Of a stretch of 64,000 nucleotides of DNA, positions 41,827 to 54,500 are shown one piece after another. Source of the stretch: Bacteroidota bacterium (GTDB taxonomy: Bacteria > Bacteroidota > Bacteroidia > Bacteroidales > DTGW01); the NCBI GenBank assembly GCA_029572965.1, contig JAKPQD010000206.1:1-64000 (forward strand). Reading direction: 5' to 3'. Numbering within the stretch: position 1 is the stretch's first letter; each line of letters starts with the position of its first letter. The notes beneath the pieces were generated by a model, which was given only the letters and a program-made list of their open reading frames with translations, had not been told where the DNA came from and searched no databases. The position numbers were made by a program, and so were the translations under genes.

Positions 41827-41938
41827 CTAACCGCAAAGTACACGAATAAAATAAAGTACGCAATTTTTATGTGCTGACTATTAACACCTTGTGTTTTTTG
41901 CCAAGCACTTTGTGGCCTCTGCAGTTAGCTTATTTCGA
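41827..41938. repeat. Intergenic palindromic element with terminal inverted repeats
   Basis: The 112-bp stretch is bounded by CTAACCGCA (41827-41835) and TGCAGTTAG (41930-41938), inverted repeats matching at 8 of 9 positions. Inside, CAAAGTAC on the left faces CACTTTGTGG on the right, and AACAC-CTT-GTGTT makes a smaller hairpin followed by Ts. It sits between two convergent genes. The 'CCGCAAAGTACAC ... CACTTTG' theme is one I recall from dispersed intergenic repeats in Bacteroidota genomes. It may act as a terminator as well. Confidence 0.45.
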
Positions 41939-41956
41939 ACACAACCTTTAAAATTT

Positions 41957-44158
41957 TTATTCAATCGACAGAATTTTAAATTCGGTGCGACGGTTGACCT
42001 GATAATCTTCTTCACTACACTTTATGCCATTTTTACATTTGTTTAAAGGAATTGATTCGCCATAACCTTTACCAACAATACGTTCTGGGGCAATACCTTT
42101 AGAAATCAGGTAGGCAACTGCTGCTTTTGCGCGCTTATCAGAAAGGGCTAAATTTGCGGCATCTGAGCCACGGGAATCTGTATGCGACCTAAGTTCAATG
42201 CGCATCTTAGGATAATTGTTCATCATATCTAATAGTTTGTCAAGCTCTTTAGCGGCATCGGGACGGATATCCCATTTCCCAAGGTCGTAATATATGTTTT
42301 CAACGCGGATAACATCACCCACACAAAGAACCGGGAACATTTCAGTAAAAACATTATCGTCTTCAAGCTCTTTTGTGCTAATATTTACAGCATTGGCGCT
42401 ACACTTTTTGCCTTTGACAGATATTTGTACTGCAATATTATAATTGGCTTCAGGTTGAAGGTCTGCAATGAAATTACCAGAAGCATCTGTTACAAGTTCG
42501 GTTTTAGAGCTATCAGCGAGATTAGTAACAATGGCTTTAATATTAGCAAAAGGCTGTTTATCGTCAGCAGCATAGACCTTTCCGTTAATAACAAATTTGG
42601 GGATGCGTTTTTCGAGGGGAATACGAATGGTGTCCAAATTAGTTAATTCGCTTGCCGTAAAATTTACCTTAGTTTCAATATACTTATCGCGGGTTGCAGT
42701 AAATTGATAATCTTTTGATGGTTTTACGACAAGAGGGGCTAAGCCCAGGATATTTGTGGTTTTATTTTCGGGGTCAGAGTTTTCATTAGAGATAATAAGG
42801 TTTACAGAAGAAAGTGGTTGCAAATTTTTTTTGTCATAAGTCAAAATGACCAGGTTACGGGAAATTTTTTTCCAACGGTAGATATCATCATTCCCGACAT
42901 CATTGAAGCGGTCTGTACTAAAATAGCCTTCATTGCCGGAGGGAGAAATAACAAACCCAAAATCATCACTTTGGGCATTAATAGGAAACCCAAGATTTAC
43001 AGGATTTTCAAAACCATCATTTATGGTTTTAGCCATAAAAATATCTAAGCCTCCAAGCCCGGCATGGCCGTTACTGGCAAAAAACAGGTTGCCTTCATTA
43101 TCTATAAAAGGGAACATTTCATTTTCGGCAGTATTAATGACAGAACCCAAGTTTTGTGGTTTACTCCAATGAAAATAACCATTTTCGTTTTTAACCCGAT
43201 GAGTTTTGTAGATATCAGTACCTCCTATACTGCCAGGCATGTCAGAAACAAAGAAAAGAGTGTTGCCATCGGCCGATAAGGCTGGATGGCCACAAGAGTA
43301 TTCGTTGTTGTTAAACTCCAATGGGACAACATTTACCCACTTTTTTTTAGTACTATCCCAATTGGCTTGGTAAAGCTTGAGTTTATTAATTTTTTCTTTA
43401 CTCTTGCCAAAAAGAAGATTATGAAAATTGCTGCGCGTGAAAATAATGGTGTCGAAAGTTTTATTAAAAGCTACAGGGCCTTCATGGTAAAGAGAGTTTA
43501 GCCCAGGCATAAACTCTGTGGATAAAGATGAATCAACAAGGGCAAAATATAAATCGAGGTATGAGCTGTTAGTCCAAGAGTACCAAAGCCTGATAATACC
43601 TTTTTTTTCGCGTGCACTAGCATAAACTAAGCCATTTTTGTAATATGCAGGAGAAAAGTCAGAAAAACTGCTGTTAAATGGCATGTTTTTGAGCAAATAC
43701 GATGCAGAGTCTTTGTAAAATATTGAAACATTATTATAAGCGCTGGAGAAAGCTTCACCCTGGGCATCTGCAGGTTTTAGTATTGCATATTTTTCATACC
43801 ATTCTTTCGATTGGTTATACTTGCCATTTCTGGCAAGCACCTGAGCCAGCCTTAAAACAGAGATTGTATCATTTGGGAAAGAGTCAGTAATCAATTTTAA
43901 CCAATATTCGGCATGTTGGCTATCGTTGATCCTATAGTATGCGTTGGCCAGTTTATAGACAATTTCCATGTTATAAGGTTGTGCATCGTGCAACTCGTGG
44001 TACATGGGGATTGCCTTGTAATACTCAAAACGGTTATTGTAACGGTCGGCCACTTTCTTTTTTATAGTAAAAGACTGGGCCGAAGTTGTCATTGCAAAAA
44101 ACAGGACGACGAAAAAAAGAAGCCCCACCCGACACTTTTTAAGATTTGACGTTCCCAT
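41957..44158 (-). CDS. PorE-like OmpA-family protein (TPR, PD40 propeller, CRD, OmpA)
   Basis: The frame extends to 44275, but ATG 44158 (M-G-T-S-N-L-K-K-C-R-V) starts a clean signal peptide ending S-A-Q, giving 733 residues. Domain order: TPR repeats (~30-130; Y-K-L-A-N-A-Y-Y-R-I-N), a PD40/WD40-type propeller with P-A-L-S-A-D-G-N-T-L-F-F-V-S-D (~190-440), a carboxypeptidase regulatory-like domain (~520-600), and a C-terminal OmpA peptidoglycan-binding domain (R-S-H-T-D-S-R-G with V-N-R-R-T-E-F). That order is the one described for PorE of Porphyromonas, a T9SS component tying the machinery to peptidoglycan. It is the third gene after the giant cargo and the PorP/SprF gene. Unlike PorE, no lipobox is seen. 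Confidence 0.88.
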   Translation of the reverse strand: MGTSNLKKCRVGLLFFVVLFFAMTTSAQSFTIKKKVADRYNNRFEYYKAIPMYHELHDAQPYNMEIVYKLANAYYRINDSQHAEYWLKLITDSFPNDTISVLRLAQVLARNGKYNQSKEWYEKYAILKPADAQGEAFSSAYNNVSIFYKDSASYLLKNMPFNSSFSDFSPAYYKNGLVYASAREKKGIIRLWYSWTNSSYLDLYFALVDSSLSTEFMPGLNSLYHEGPVAFNKTFDTIIFTRSNFHNLLFGKSKEKINKLKLYQANWDSTKKKWVNVVPLEFNNNEYSCGHPALSADGNTLFFVSDMPGSIGGTDIYKTHRVKNENGYFHWSKPQNLGSVINTAENEMFPFIDNEGNLFFASNGHAGLGGLDIFMAKTINDGFENPVNLGFPINAQSDDFGFVISPSGNEGYFSTDRFNDVGNDDIYRWKKISRNLVILTYDKKNLQPLSSVNLIISNENSDPENKTTNILGLAPLVVKPSKDYQFTATRDKYIETKVNFTASELTNLDTIRIPLEKRIPKFVINGKVYAADDKQPFANIKAIVTNLADSSKTELVTDASGNFIADLQPEANYNIAVQISVKGKKCSANAVNISTKELEDDNVFTEMFPVLCVGDVIRVENIYYDLGKWDIRPDAAKELDKLLDMMNNYPKMRIELRSHTDSRGSDAANLALSDKRAKAAVAYLISKGIAPERIVGKGYGESIPLNKCKNGIKCSEEDYQVNRRTEFKILSIE

Positions 44159-44560
44159 AGGCACAAAATTATTTTCTAAAGTCCGCATAGCTTGTTCGGT
44201 AAAAGCAGAAGAACTCGTTGATAAAAAACGGGATTCATAGGTGTTTGAGTTTAGTTCTAAACATGCTTGTTTCATCCGTATAAAATTTTAATTTGTTGAA
44301 ATTTAATCATTTAAGCCATCATTATTTGCCATTTAATGTGAGCGGATGGAACACCCTCATTATTCATGTTTGTTTTTGTTTGGCTTCAATCATGGAAGGT
44401 TGATCATATTTATTGGAATGATAGCCTGCTCCCACAATAAATACCATCGTGTTTGCGATTTGCACTATCATGGGTGTTTCATTTTATGATTATCATTTTT
44501 TGTTTCCATAATTTTATTTATTTCGTCCCCTTTTTGAGAAGCCAGTTGTAACAATATATT
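44159..44560. other. Spacer between the PorP/SprF and PorE-like genes
   Basis: About 400 bases hold no clear gene if the PorE-like start is at 44158. The open frame in the first 117 bases (to 44275, M-K-Q-A-C-L-E-L-N) could be an extended N-terminus. The rest (44276-44560) is AT-rich with no perfect TAnnTTTG box or terminator, so the PorE-like gene may be read through from upstream. Confidence 0.35.
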
Positions 44561-45496
44561 CTAAAAGTACCTTGGGGTAATTACCCTGGGGTGAGCAAAG
44601 TCAAAATCATATCTGAGCATAATTTCATGGGTTCCGGAATTGTAGTTGCGCAAGTTTGTAAGCGAATATTCAAAGGCATAACCGAAGTACAACTGTGGCA
44701 ATACTTTAATTTCGGTAAATGCGTTAACAGCATCAAAGCTTTTGTATGAAACGCCAAGCCCAAGAGTTTCAAATAACCAAGCGGTTGTATTGATATCCAC
44801 CTGAGGATTTGCGCCATAAACATAAACCATTAAGGCTGAGGGTTTAATTTTTAGGTCACTATTAATATCAAATACATACCCTCCGGTAATAAACATGTGG
44901 TTACTTTGCGAAAAGTTGTAAGCATCAGGTTTTGAAAAGTATTTTTCGAGCAACGAGCTGTTGATAAAAGAAGGCATACTTGCTCCAATGTAATATTTAT
45001 CGGTAAAATAATATGCACCAAAACCTATATTGGGGTACGTATTACTTGTGTTCTGCGAAAAGGCATTGTCGGTTGACCTGTTACGGTTGTCATAATTGAC
45101 ATCGGTGTAGTTTGAGCTAAAAAAGCTCAGCCCCATTTGAACCCCAAGTGCTAAAGTAGCTTTTTTCATTGGTATTTTGTAAGAATAAATACCATTTAAA
45201 GCGTTGCGTTTAGTGATGCCAATTTTATCAGCTATGACTGTCATACCAAGTCCAACTTTATTTTTTCGAAATGGAGCATCTGCCGAGAAAGTGAAAGTCT
45301 TAGGCGCTCCAGGCATGTTTACCCATTGGTTTCGGTACAGCAAGGTAGCGCTCAACACCTCATGGGTACCTGCATAGGCAGGATTAATAACCAAACCATT
45401 GAATTGATATTGGGCATACAAAGGGTCTTGTTGAGCATTTACATTTGCAGCAAATACGATTATCGATATAACCGAGATTTTAAAATATTTTGTCAT
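44561..45496 (-). CDS. PorP/SprF family type IX secretion membrane protein
   Basis: A 311-residue outer-membrane barrel protein with signal peptide (1-21). The family start Q-Q-D-P-L-Y-A-Q-Y-Q-F-N-G-L-V-I-N-P-A-Y-A-G is complete; Y-R-N-Q-W-V-N-M-P-G-A-P and F-G-A-Y-Y-F follow, and the C-terminus is E-I-M-L-R-Y-D-F-D-F. SprF is needed for secretion of its partner adhesin SprB in Flavobacterium, and PorP-family genes commonly sit directly after giant type B cargo genes. Here the gap to the giant gene is 11 bases. It is therefore the probable dedicated translocon accessory for the giant protein. Confidence 0.93.
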   Translation of the reverse strand: MTKYFKISVISIIVFAANVNAQQDPLYAQYQFNGLVINPAYAGTHEVLSATLLYRNQWVNMPGAPKTFTFSADAPFRKNKVGLGMTVIADKIGITKRNALNGIYSYKIPMKKATLALGVQMGLSFFSSNYTDVNYDNRNRSTDNAFSQNTSNTYPNIGFGAYYFTDKYYIGASMPSFINSSLLEKYFSKPDAYNFSQSNHMFITGGYVFDINSDLKIKPSALMVYVYGANPQVDINTTAWLFETLGLGVSYKSFDAVNAFTEIKVLPQLYFGYAFEYSLTNLRNYNSGTHEIMLRYDFDFAHPRVITPRYF

Positions 45497-45507
45497 GGTC
45501 GATATTT

Positions 45508-48500
45508 TTACTTGTTAATAGTGATATAACCTTGGATTGGCTTACGGTTTTTGTTAAATTTAGCAATATAGAAATAAGTTCCATCGGGCAAAGTTGAATT
45601 AACAGTGATTCCTATATTTGTTTTACCGTCCCAGTCATTTTTGTAATTTTTATTTTCGTAAACAAGGTTGCCCCATCGGTTATATACTTGAAGATGAATA
45701 ATATAGCGTTGTCCTCCACGAATGATAAAGTTATCATAGTAGCCGTCACCATTTGGTGAAAATCCTTCAGGGACAAAAAACTCAACAGGTTTAATGTTGA
45801 CAGGGGTGGGTTCTCCATTTGCTATTTCAGGAATAATGCCATTTATAGAACTAGCTATAACGGTTTTGCCATTTATGCTTTTAGCTGAGGCTCTTGCAAT
45901 ATTGTTATAAGTGATAGTGGTAGTTTCATCACCTTCTACATAAACATTGACCGTAAATGTAATGGTTGCCATTTCGTTGCCTTCTAAAGTACTTCCTTCA
46001 AGTAACAGCATTGTATCAATGGCCCCATCATAGTTGGGATTAACAATCAGGTTGCCATTTGCAGAAATTGAATTGTGTTTTACCTTAAAAATGGCAGGTT
46101 CGGGAAATACACTTATCAGGTTGTCACCAACAAGTACATCGTTGAGTTTTGTACTTCCCATATTTTTTACATAAATGGTATAAGTAATATCATAGCTGTC
46201 ATCAGCCTGAACATCAGGAGTTGCAACACTTTTTGCAATGGCAATTGCAGGGACCGGCAAAACGTGGATAATAATAGTGTCTGAGGTGCATTGTGAAGGG
46301 ATGCCGTTATCGCAGATGTTGAGTATAATGGTATCTTGTCCTGTAAACCCAATGTTTGGGGTATAGATTAGGGTGCCATTATAAATTTTTACTGTACCTC
46401 CTGTTGGATTTACCAGAACAGAAACGATCAGGTCAGAAGAAGAATTGTCAATATCTGTAATATTTGATAGCAGGTCGATATTTAGAGCTGTATTTTCATT
46501 GGTTACACCATTATTTACAGAACATACAGGTTTATCATTAACAGGTTTTACAGTAAATACAATCCATGCATTGTTGCATAACGAAGGAGAGCCATTGTTG
46601 CATATTAAATACTGTACTGAGTCTTTTCCGAAATAATCTTTTTCGGGGGTATAAATAATTGTGCCATCAAAATTCAACATAATAGCACCATGCACAGGAT
46701 TAATGCTAACTAAAGCAGTAAGGCTCCCGCCATTGGGGTCAAAATCATTAGCCAGGACATTGCCGCTAAAAGTATTATCTTCATTGATTTCAAAAATATC
46801 ATTAACGGCTACCGGAGCTTTATTGCTGTTTATTACAGATATAACAATCATTCCGCTACTGCAAAGCTTAGGGGCCCCATTATCGCATACACTGAAATAC
46901 AGAGTATCATTGCCAGCAAAACCAGTTGATGGAGTGTACACTATATCATTACCTTTAAATTTGATACTACCATTTGAAGGGCCATTAACCACAGATGTTG
47001 TCAAAATATCACTATCGGGGTCAAACGAAATGGCTGTTATGTCAATAATAACCGCCTCATTTTCATTGGTATTTTTCAGAATAGTATCATTGTCAAGAAC
47101 AGGAGCATCATTTACATTGGCAACAGTAATATATATTGTATCAGTTACACATTGGACAGGTGTTGTAATATCACAGGCTGTGAAAACAATGGTGTCATTG
47201 CCAAAGTAATTTTTGGCAGGAACATAAACCACATCTCCATTGGCATTAATAATAGCATTACCATGCTTTGGGGCATCAGATATGCTAAACACAAGGGAAT
47301 CTCCATCAGGATCAGACACTGAGTTGCTTACTACAATAACAACCTGAGGAATATCTTCTGTAGTGCTAACTACAAAGGTAGTACCAGGATCAATTATCGG
47401 AGCATTATCAGAAGGCGCAGAATTTATTTTGATAACAATATATCCGGTTACACACTTGTTAGGTGTACCATTGTCACAAGCTGTGTAGCAAATAGTATCA
47501 TTGCCCGAATATCCGGCAATAGGATTGTAAGTGATGTTGCAACCACTTACAGAAGCTGAGCCATGCAATGCAGCACATCCAATGATAATAGTTGGTGTAG
47601 CACCTTCTGCATCAGTTACATTGGAACATACATCAAAGGTAGTGTCTTTGTTGATTGGGATAGACATTTTAATGGTGTCTTTTGTCAATACCGGGGCATC
47701 GTTTACAGCAGTAACACTGACAGATACACTTACTGTATTGCCATTCAGCAAACCATCATTGGCTTTGTATGTAAAGGTATCGCTGGTTGTTTCAGTACCG
47801 TCATGAGTATAACTAAACGAACCGTCTGCGTTGAACGCCAGGCTGCCATGAGTTGTACCACTGACCAATACAGCAAACAATGCATCGCCATCGACATCGT
47901 TGTCATTGGCAAGAACGCCGGGGGCACTGATGTTCAGGCTGCCCCCTTCAGCTACGGTATAGCTGTCGACTGTTGATACCGGTGCATTGTCATTGACATT
48001 TGTAATATTTATCGTGATAGTAGCATCATCACTGGTTACACCATCTGAAACATGGACGGTAAGGGTATATGAACTCTTGGTTTCATAATCTAAAGCGCCA
48101 TTGACCGTTATTTCACCAGTTGAAGCATTAATAGCAAAGGCTGTGCCTGTATTTCCTGAGGTAATGCTGTAAGTTAGCGCATCGGCATCAGCATCAGTGG
48201 CTGATACTGTTCCAACGGAAGTGGCAGTAGCTGTATTTTCTGCTATAAAGAAAGTGGTATCATTGACAACAGGAGCGTCATTGATGGCAGCTATGCTAAT
48301 AGTTATTGTTTTATTTGCACTTGCATAAAGGGCCCCATCTGTTGCGTTCCAGTCGAAGGTTGTAGAACCGTTCCAATTTGCAGAAGGAACAAAAGTAATA
48401 CTGCCAAGGTCAGCGGTTCCAATTACATCGTTTATAGCTATGTTTAAACCTGAAAGCTTGAGCAATCCATTTGCAGGAAGGCTGATTACCTTGATACTAC

Positions 48501-51500
48501 TAAGAGCTGTACCTTCTACATCAGCGTAATTGCCAGTAAAATCAGTAACAGCAAAAGAGAAAATATTGTCTTCTGTTCCGTTTACGGTAAAGTCAGAAAC
48601 AACAGGAGCGTCATTAACCGCTGTAACATCAATGGTAATGGTATAATCAGATGTTGAATAAACATTCCCGTCATTAACTTTGAAACTGAATGAAGCATAA
48701 GAAATTCCATTTCCATTGGATGCCGGACTGTATAACAATTTTCCGGCATCGATATCAGCTTTGCTGATTGTCCCATTGAGTGCAATTGGCTCTCCTGCAT
48801 CAAGTATATTATTTGAATTGGCATCTATAAATAAAACTCCAATTGCTGGTAACATGGTTATTTGCAAATGATTTAATACATCGCCGTCAACATCAGCATA
48901 ACCCAAATCGGCAGTTACAATGCTAAGATAAGTATCTTCATTCGTAGAAAGGGCTTTATTAACAGCCGTCGGCGCGGTATTGCTTGAATTAATATTTATA
49001 GTAATTGTATAGGATGATACAGAATAATCTATTCCGTCATAGACTTTAAAATCAAAACTGGCATAAGGAGCTCCAAAATCATTGAATGGAGCTTTGAATT
49101 TAAACTGTCCGGCATCAATATCTGCTTTATTAATAGTTCCATTCATTGCTATTGCTTCGCCTGCATCAATACTTCCATTGAGATTGGCATCATTATACAA
49201 AGTCCCTGAAGCCGGAAGGTTAGTGATTTTAACCAGCGTTAATGCATCTCCTTCAATATCTGAATATCCAAAAGAAGCAACATTGAAAACTTTTTGAATA
49301 TTTTTAATTGTAGAAACAGTAGAATTAGATGCCGTCGGCGCATCGTTCACGGCTGTAATGTTGATGGTACGGGTTTGGGTGTTGCTACCAGCAGTGCCGT
49401 CATTGACAGTAAAAGTAACGGTGCGTGCCGCGGTAGTTGGGTTGTCACTGCTGTTGGCGTATTTTACTGCTCGCAAAGCAGCCTGGTAGTTGGCCTTAGT
49501 ATCGCTGCCTGTTAAAGTCATTGTACCAGTTGAGCTGTTCCATGTCCCGGTGATAGATGCAGTATTGGTAAAAGACAATACATCTTCTGCACTCTGGTAG
49601 CCCCCAGTTATCTGTACGGTAGCCGAGGCCATGTTGGCATTGTCGGCATCAGATACCGTGAGGGTAGATGTTATTGCCGTAGCAACAGCATTTTCGGTAT
49701 AAGTCAAAGCCCCTGCCTCAATGGCTGCCAGTACCGGCGCATCGTTCACGGCTGTAACGTTGATGGTCACAGTTTTGTTTGCTAAAGCAAACAAAGAACC
49801 GTCAGAAGCGTTCCAATCAAAGGAGGTTGAACCGTTCCAGTCTGTTGTTGGCACAAAGCTAATATTACCAAGGTTTGCAAAAGCAATGACATCATTTATC
49901 GCAATATTCACCCCTGAAAGTTTAAGAATTCCATTGGCTGGAAGAGTGATAACCTTGATACTGCTGAGTGCAGAACCTTCTACATCAGTGTAATTACTGG
50001 TAAAATCAGTAGCAGCAAAGATAAAGGTATTGTCTTCAGTACCGTTTACGGTGAAGTCTGCGACTGTTGGGGCTTCGTTGACATTAGTTACGGTCACACT
50101 AATTGATTGCGTATTGGTAAGGCCTCCTCCGTCGGTAACACGTACATCTACAACATAAATATTGTCTGTATTAGCATCTGTCGGGTTTTCATAGTTTCTT
50201 CCTGAAATAAATGATAGATCTCCAGTCAATGCGTTGATACTAAATAATGCCTGATCTGCTCCACCCGATATTGAGAATGTTTTAGGGTCACCTGCATCTG
50301 GATCATAGGCAGTAACGGCGATTACAGCAGTTGTATTTTCTGCAACCGATACAGTAGAAGAACTGGTAATAGTTGGTGCGTCATTAACAGCAGTAACATT
50401 GATGGTCATATTATAAGAAGAAGCCGAATAGCTGACACCATCATAAACATCAAACTGAAATAACACATAAGGAGAACCATTTGCATCGGGCACAGGCCTG
50501 AATTTCAAATATCCAGCATCTAGTTGAGCTTTTGTAACTTCATCATTTACTGCTAGTATTTCACCTGCCTCAACAACATTATTGAGGTTTGCATCATTGA
50601 ATAAAGTACCTGCTCCGGGTAATGAGGCAATCCGAATTTTAGTCAATACATCGCCGGCATCAATATCTGAAAATGGAAATTCTGCAGATGCAAAGGTCTT
50701 TTGGTTATCTTCAACAATGGTAACAGCGTTATCAGCAGATGTTGGGGCATCGTTTACTGCTAAAACATTGATGGTCATTGTATTTTCTGCGACAGCATAT
50801 ACACTTCCGTCATTAACTTTAAAACCAAAAGTTGCATAGGCAGTTCCATTAGCATTAGCAGCAGGTTTAAACTTCAGGAAAGAGAGTTGTGTTACCAGTA
50901 TTTCCTGATTTAGCGTAATATCTTCGCCGGCATTTATTACCGAATTGCCATTTAAGTCAAGGTACAACGAACCGGCAGATTCAAGACTGGTAACCATCAC
51001 TTTTGCCAAAGCATCTCCTTCAATATCTGTATAAGGGAAATCAGTATCTGAGAATATTTTATCAACATCTTCATTTGTAGTTACTGTATTATTGGCTGAT
51101 GTAGGGGCACCGTTAATTGAATTGATTTGAATTGTCCTTGAAACTGTATTTGAATTCAGTAGTCCATCAGTTGCTGAGAAGCTGACACTTCTGTTCGAGA
51201 TATTTGGGTTTTCAGAAGTATTGACATACTTAACGCTCTTTAAAGCTGCAAGGTAATTTGCTTTAGTATCAGTTCCTGAAAGAGTCATTGTTCCTGTTGC
51301 AACGTTCCAACTTCCGGTAATACTACCGGTATTGATAAATGAAAGCACATCCTGCCCATTCTGGTAATTAGATGTAATCTGAACAGTTGCACCTTGAATA
51401 TCTGTATTATCAGGATCTGCCAGGGTCAGATTTGAAGTAATATTGGTAGCAGCGTCATTTTCTGTGTACAATAAAGATGCACTTTCAATGTTTGCAAGCA

Positions 51501-54500
51501 CAGGGGCATCATTAACCGCTACAATACTAATATTTCGACTTATAGTATTTGAGTTTACAGTTCCATCATTAACGTTAAAAGATATTGTCCTGGTTAACGT
51601 TGAAGGATCATCTGAAGTATTTTGGTAATAAACCGTTCTGAGTGCAGAAATAAAATATGAAATATCAGCAGGGCCGGTCAAAGTGAGGGTTCCGGTAGCC
51701 TGATCCCATGAAGAGCTAATGAAAATATTATCTGAAAACGACAGAAAGTCCTGTCCATACTGGTAATTATTGGTAATTTTAACAGTAGCGCTTTGAGCTT
51801 GAGTATTATCAATATCAGTGAGGTTAATAGTAGAACTTATGGCCATTGGTCCGGCATTCTCGGTATAATTAAGAGTTGTACCCTCAATAGCCGAAAGCAC
51901 TGCAGCCTCTTGTTGCGGAGTGACATTGATAGTCATGGTGGCATTGCCAGAATATGCCGAAACATCGCCTACATTGAACTGAAAAGTTGTATAAGGGGTA
52001 CCATTACCATTAGCTACAGGTTTAAATTTTAACTTGCCGGCATTGATATCTGTTGCTGAAACTATATTGGTGGCAGCCAGTGTTTCTCCACCATCTACTA
52101 TTCCATTGAGGTTTGCATCATTATATAATACGCCTGTTCCAGGGATTGAAACAATACGGATACGGACCAAAACATCTCCTGCATCAACATCCATATATGG
52201 AAAATCTGATATAGCAAATACTTTATCCACATCTTCCAATGTTGTAACAGAAAAATTGGCTGTTGTAGGAGCGTCATTTATTGCAGTAACAGTAATATTT
52301 GCATTTACAGCGGTTGTCGAATATTTTGGTATAGCATTGTTATCTTGCGCCATCCAGGTAAATGAAGTTGACCCGTTCCAGTTGCTGGTTGGTTTAAATT
52401 TTAGCAATGCTAATTGTGCCGAAGTATATACTTGTCCAACAGTTGTAGCTTCGCCGGCATCAACAAGCCCATTGCTGTTAGCATCTCTGTATAAAGTCCC
52501 ATTTGCAGGTAATGTAGTAATCTGAACATTGGCCATAGCATTTGATTCGGCATCTGTATAAGTTGGGGCATTGCCAAAATCAGAAGCTGCAAACGCCAGA
52601 TCTGTATCTTCATTTCCTGATTTAGAAAATGCCTGGATGACAGGAGGTGTATTGTTGCTTATAGCAATATTTACAGCAGCAGCGGTAGCTGCGTAAGCAG
52701 TACCGTCATAACCATTCCAATTAAATGTAGTTGTGCCACTCCATGCCGCTGTCGGCTTGAACTTCAAAAATGGGATGTTGGCATTTGTGATTACCGCATT
52801 AGCGGCAACAGCCTCACCGGCATCAACAACGCCATTTGAGTTAGCATCACGGTAAAGCGTACCATTAGCAGGCAAAGCAGCCCCAATCTGTATTTGTGTC
52901 ATGGCATCACCGTCTGCATCTGTAAAGTGCGAAGTAAAATCTGCCAGGGTGAAGGTTACATCTGTACTTACGTTAGCCGACTTATTAAGGGCAGCAACAA
53001 CGGGAAGGTCATTTACTTTGGTAACATTAATATTTCTTGTTTGTACATTTGAATTATATTCTCCATCATTGACAGTATAAGAAACTGTTCTAACAAGGGT
53101 CGAAGGGTTTTCACTGGTATTGGCATATTTCACACTTCGCAATATTGTTTGATAATTGGCTTTTGTATCTGTGCCACTAAAAGATATTTTTCCTGTCGCA
53201 GCATTCCAGATGCCAACAATAGAACCTGTTGCAGTGAATGAAAGTACATCCTGCCCACTTTGATAGTTACCTGTAATCTGAACCTCAGCGCCTTGCAGGT
53301 TAGGGCCATCATCGCTTACTGTCATGGATGCAGTTACATTTGTTGCAGCGGCATTTTCAGTATATGCTAATGCCGCGCCTTCAATAGCAGCAAGGACCGG
53401 AGGGTTGTTGGCTACCGAGATATTAACCGATCTGAATTGTATGTTAGAATTCAGGTTACCATCATTTACTGTAAATACTATGGTCCGGGCATTAGTATTA
53501 GGGGTTGAACTGTTATTCCGATAAGTAACAGAGCGTAACGCAGCTTCGTAGTTTGCTTTTGTATCTGTACCTGTCAGGGTGAGTATCCCTGTTGCAGGAG
53601 TCCAGACTCCTGTTATTGTTGCCGTATTGGTAAATTGTAATACATCCTGGCCATTCACATAGTTTATTGACAACTTTACACTAGCACTTTCAATATATGA
53701 ATCATCAAAATCCTTAATGGTGATGGTATTGCTAATTACTTTATTTACTAATTGAGGAGTAACAAGGGCTGTTGTTTCAATGTTTTCGAGTATTGGGGCA
53801 TCATTGACAGCTACAATATTGATGTTTCGGGTTTGTGTATTTGAACTACCTGAGCCATCACTAATAGTAAAAGACACTGTCCTGACCGAAGTAGCAGGAT
53901 CATCAGATGTATTCTGATATTTAACAGAGCGTAATGCGGCTTCGTAGTTAGCCTTGGTGTCTGTACCAACTAAATTTAACGTGCCGGTTGCAAGGTTCCA
54001 TGTACCTGTAATTGTAGCAGTATTGGTAAACGAAAGTACGTCTTGCCCTGAATTGTAGTTGCCCGTGATTTTTATAGTAGCATTTCTAAAAGTAGTATTA
54101 TCTATATCAGAAATAGTTATAGAAGAAGTTATTATTTTGGGCAATTCGTCTTCTGTAAACGATAAGGCGCCAGCTTCAATTCCGGCGAGTACCGGGGCAT
54201 TATTGACATTGGCAATGACAATATTTACAGTCATATTGGAAGATGCATAGGCTGAGCCATCGTTACCATTCCAGGTAAACGAAGTATTGCCGCTCCAATC
54301 GGCATTAGGGACAAAAGTAATATTGGCCAGGTTGGCAGCTATAATTTCCTGGTTTGCTATAATATTTGCTCCCGACAATTTAAGGGTACCATTGGCCGGA
54401 AGTGTAACTACCCTTATTTTTGCCAGGGCATCATTATCAATATCTGTGTAAGCATTTGTAAAATCAGCAGCAGTAAAGGCAAGCGTGATGTTTTCTGTTC

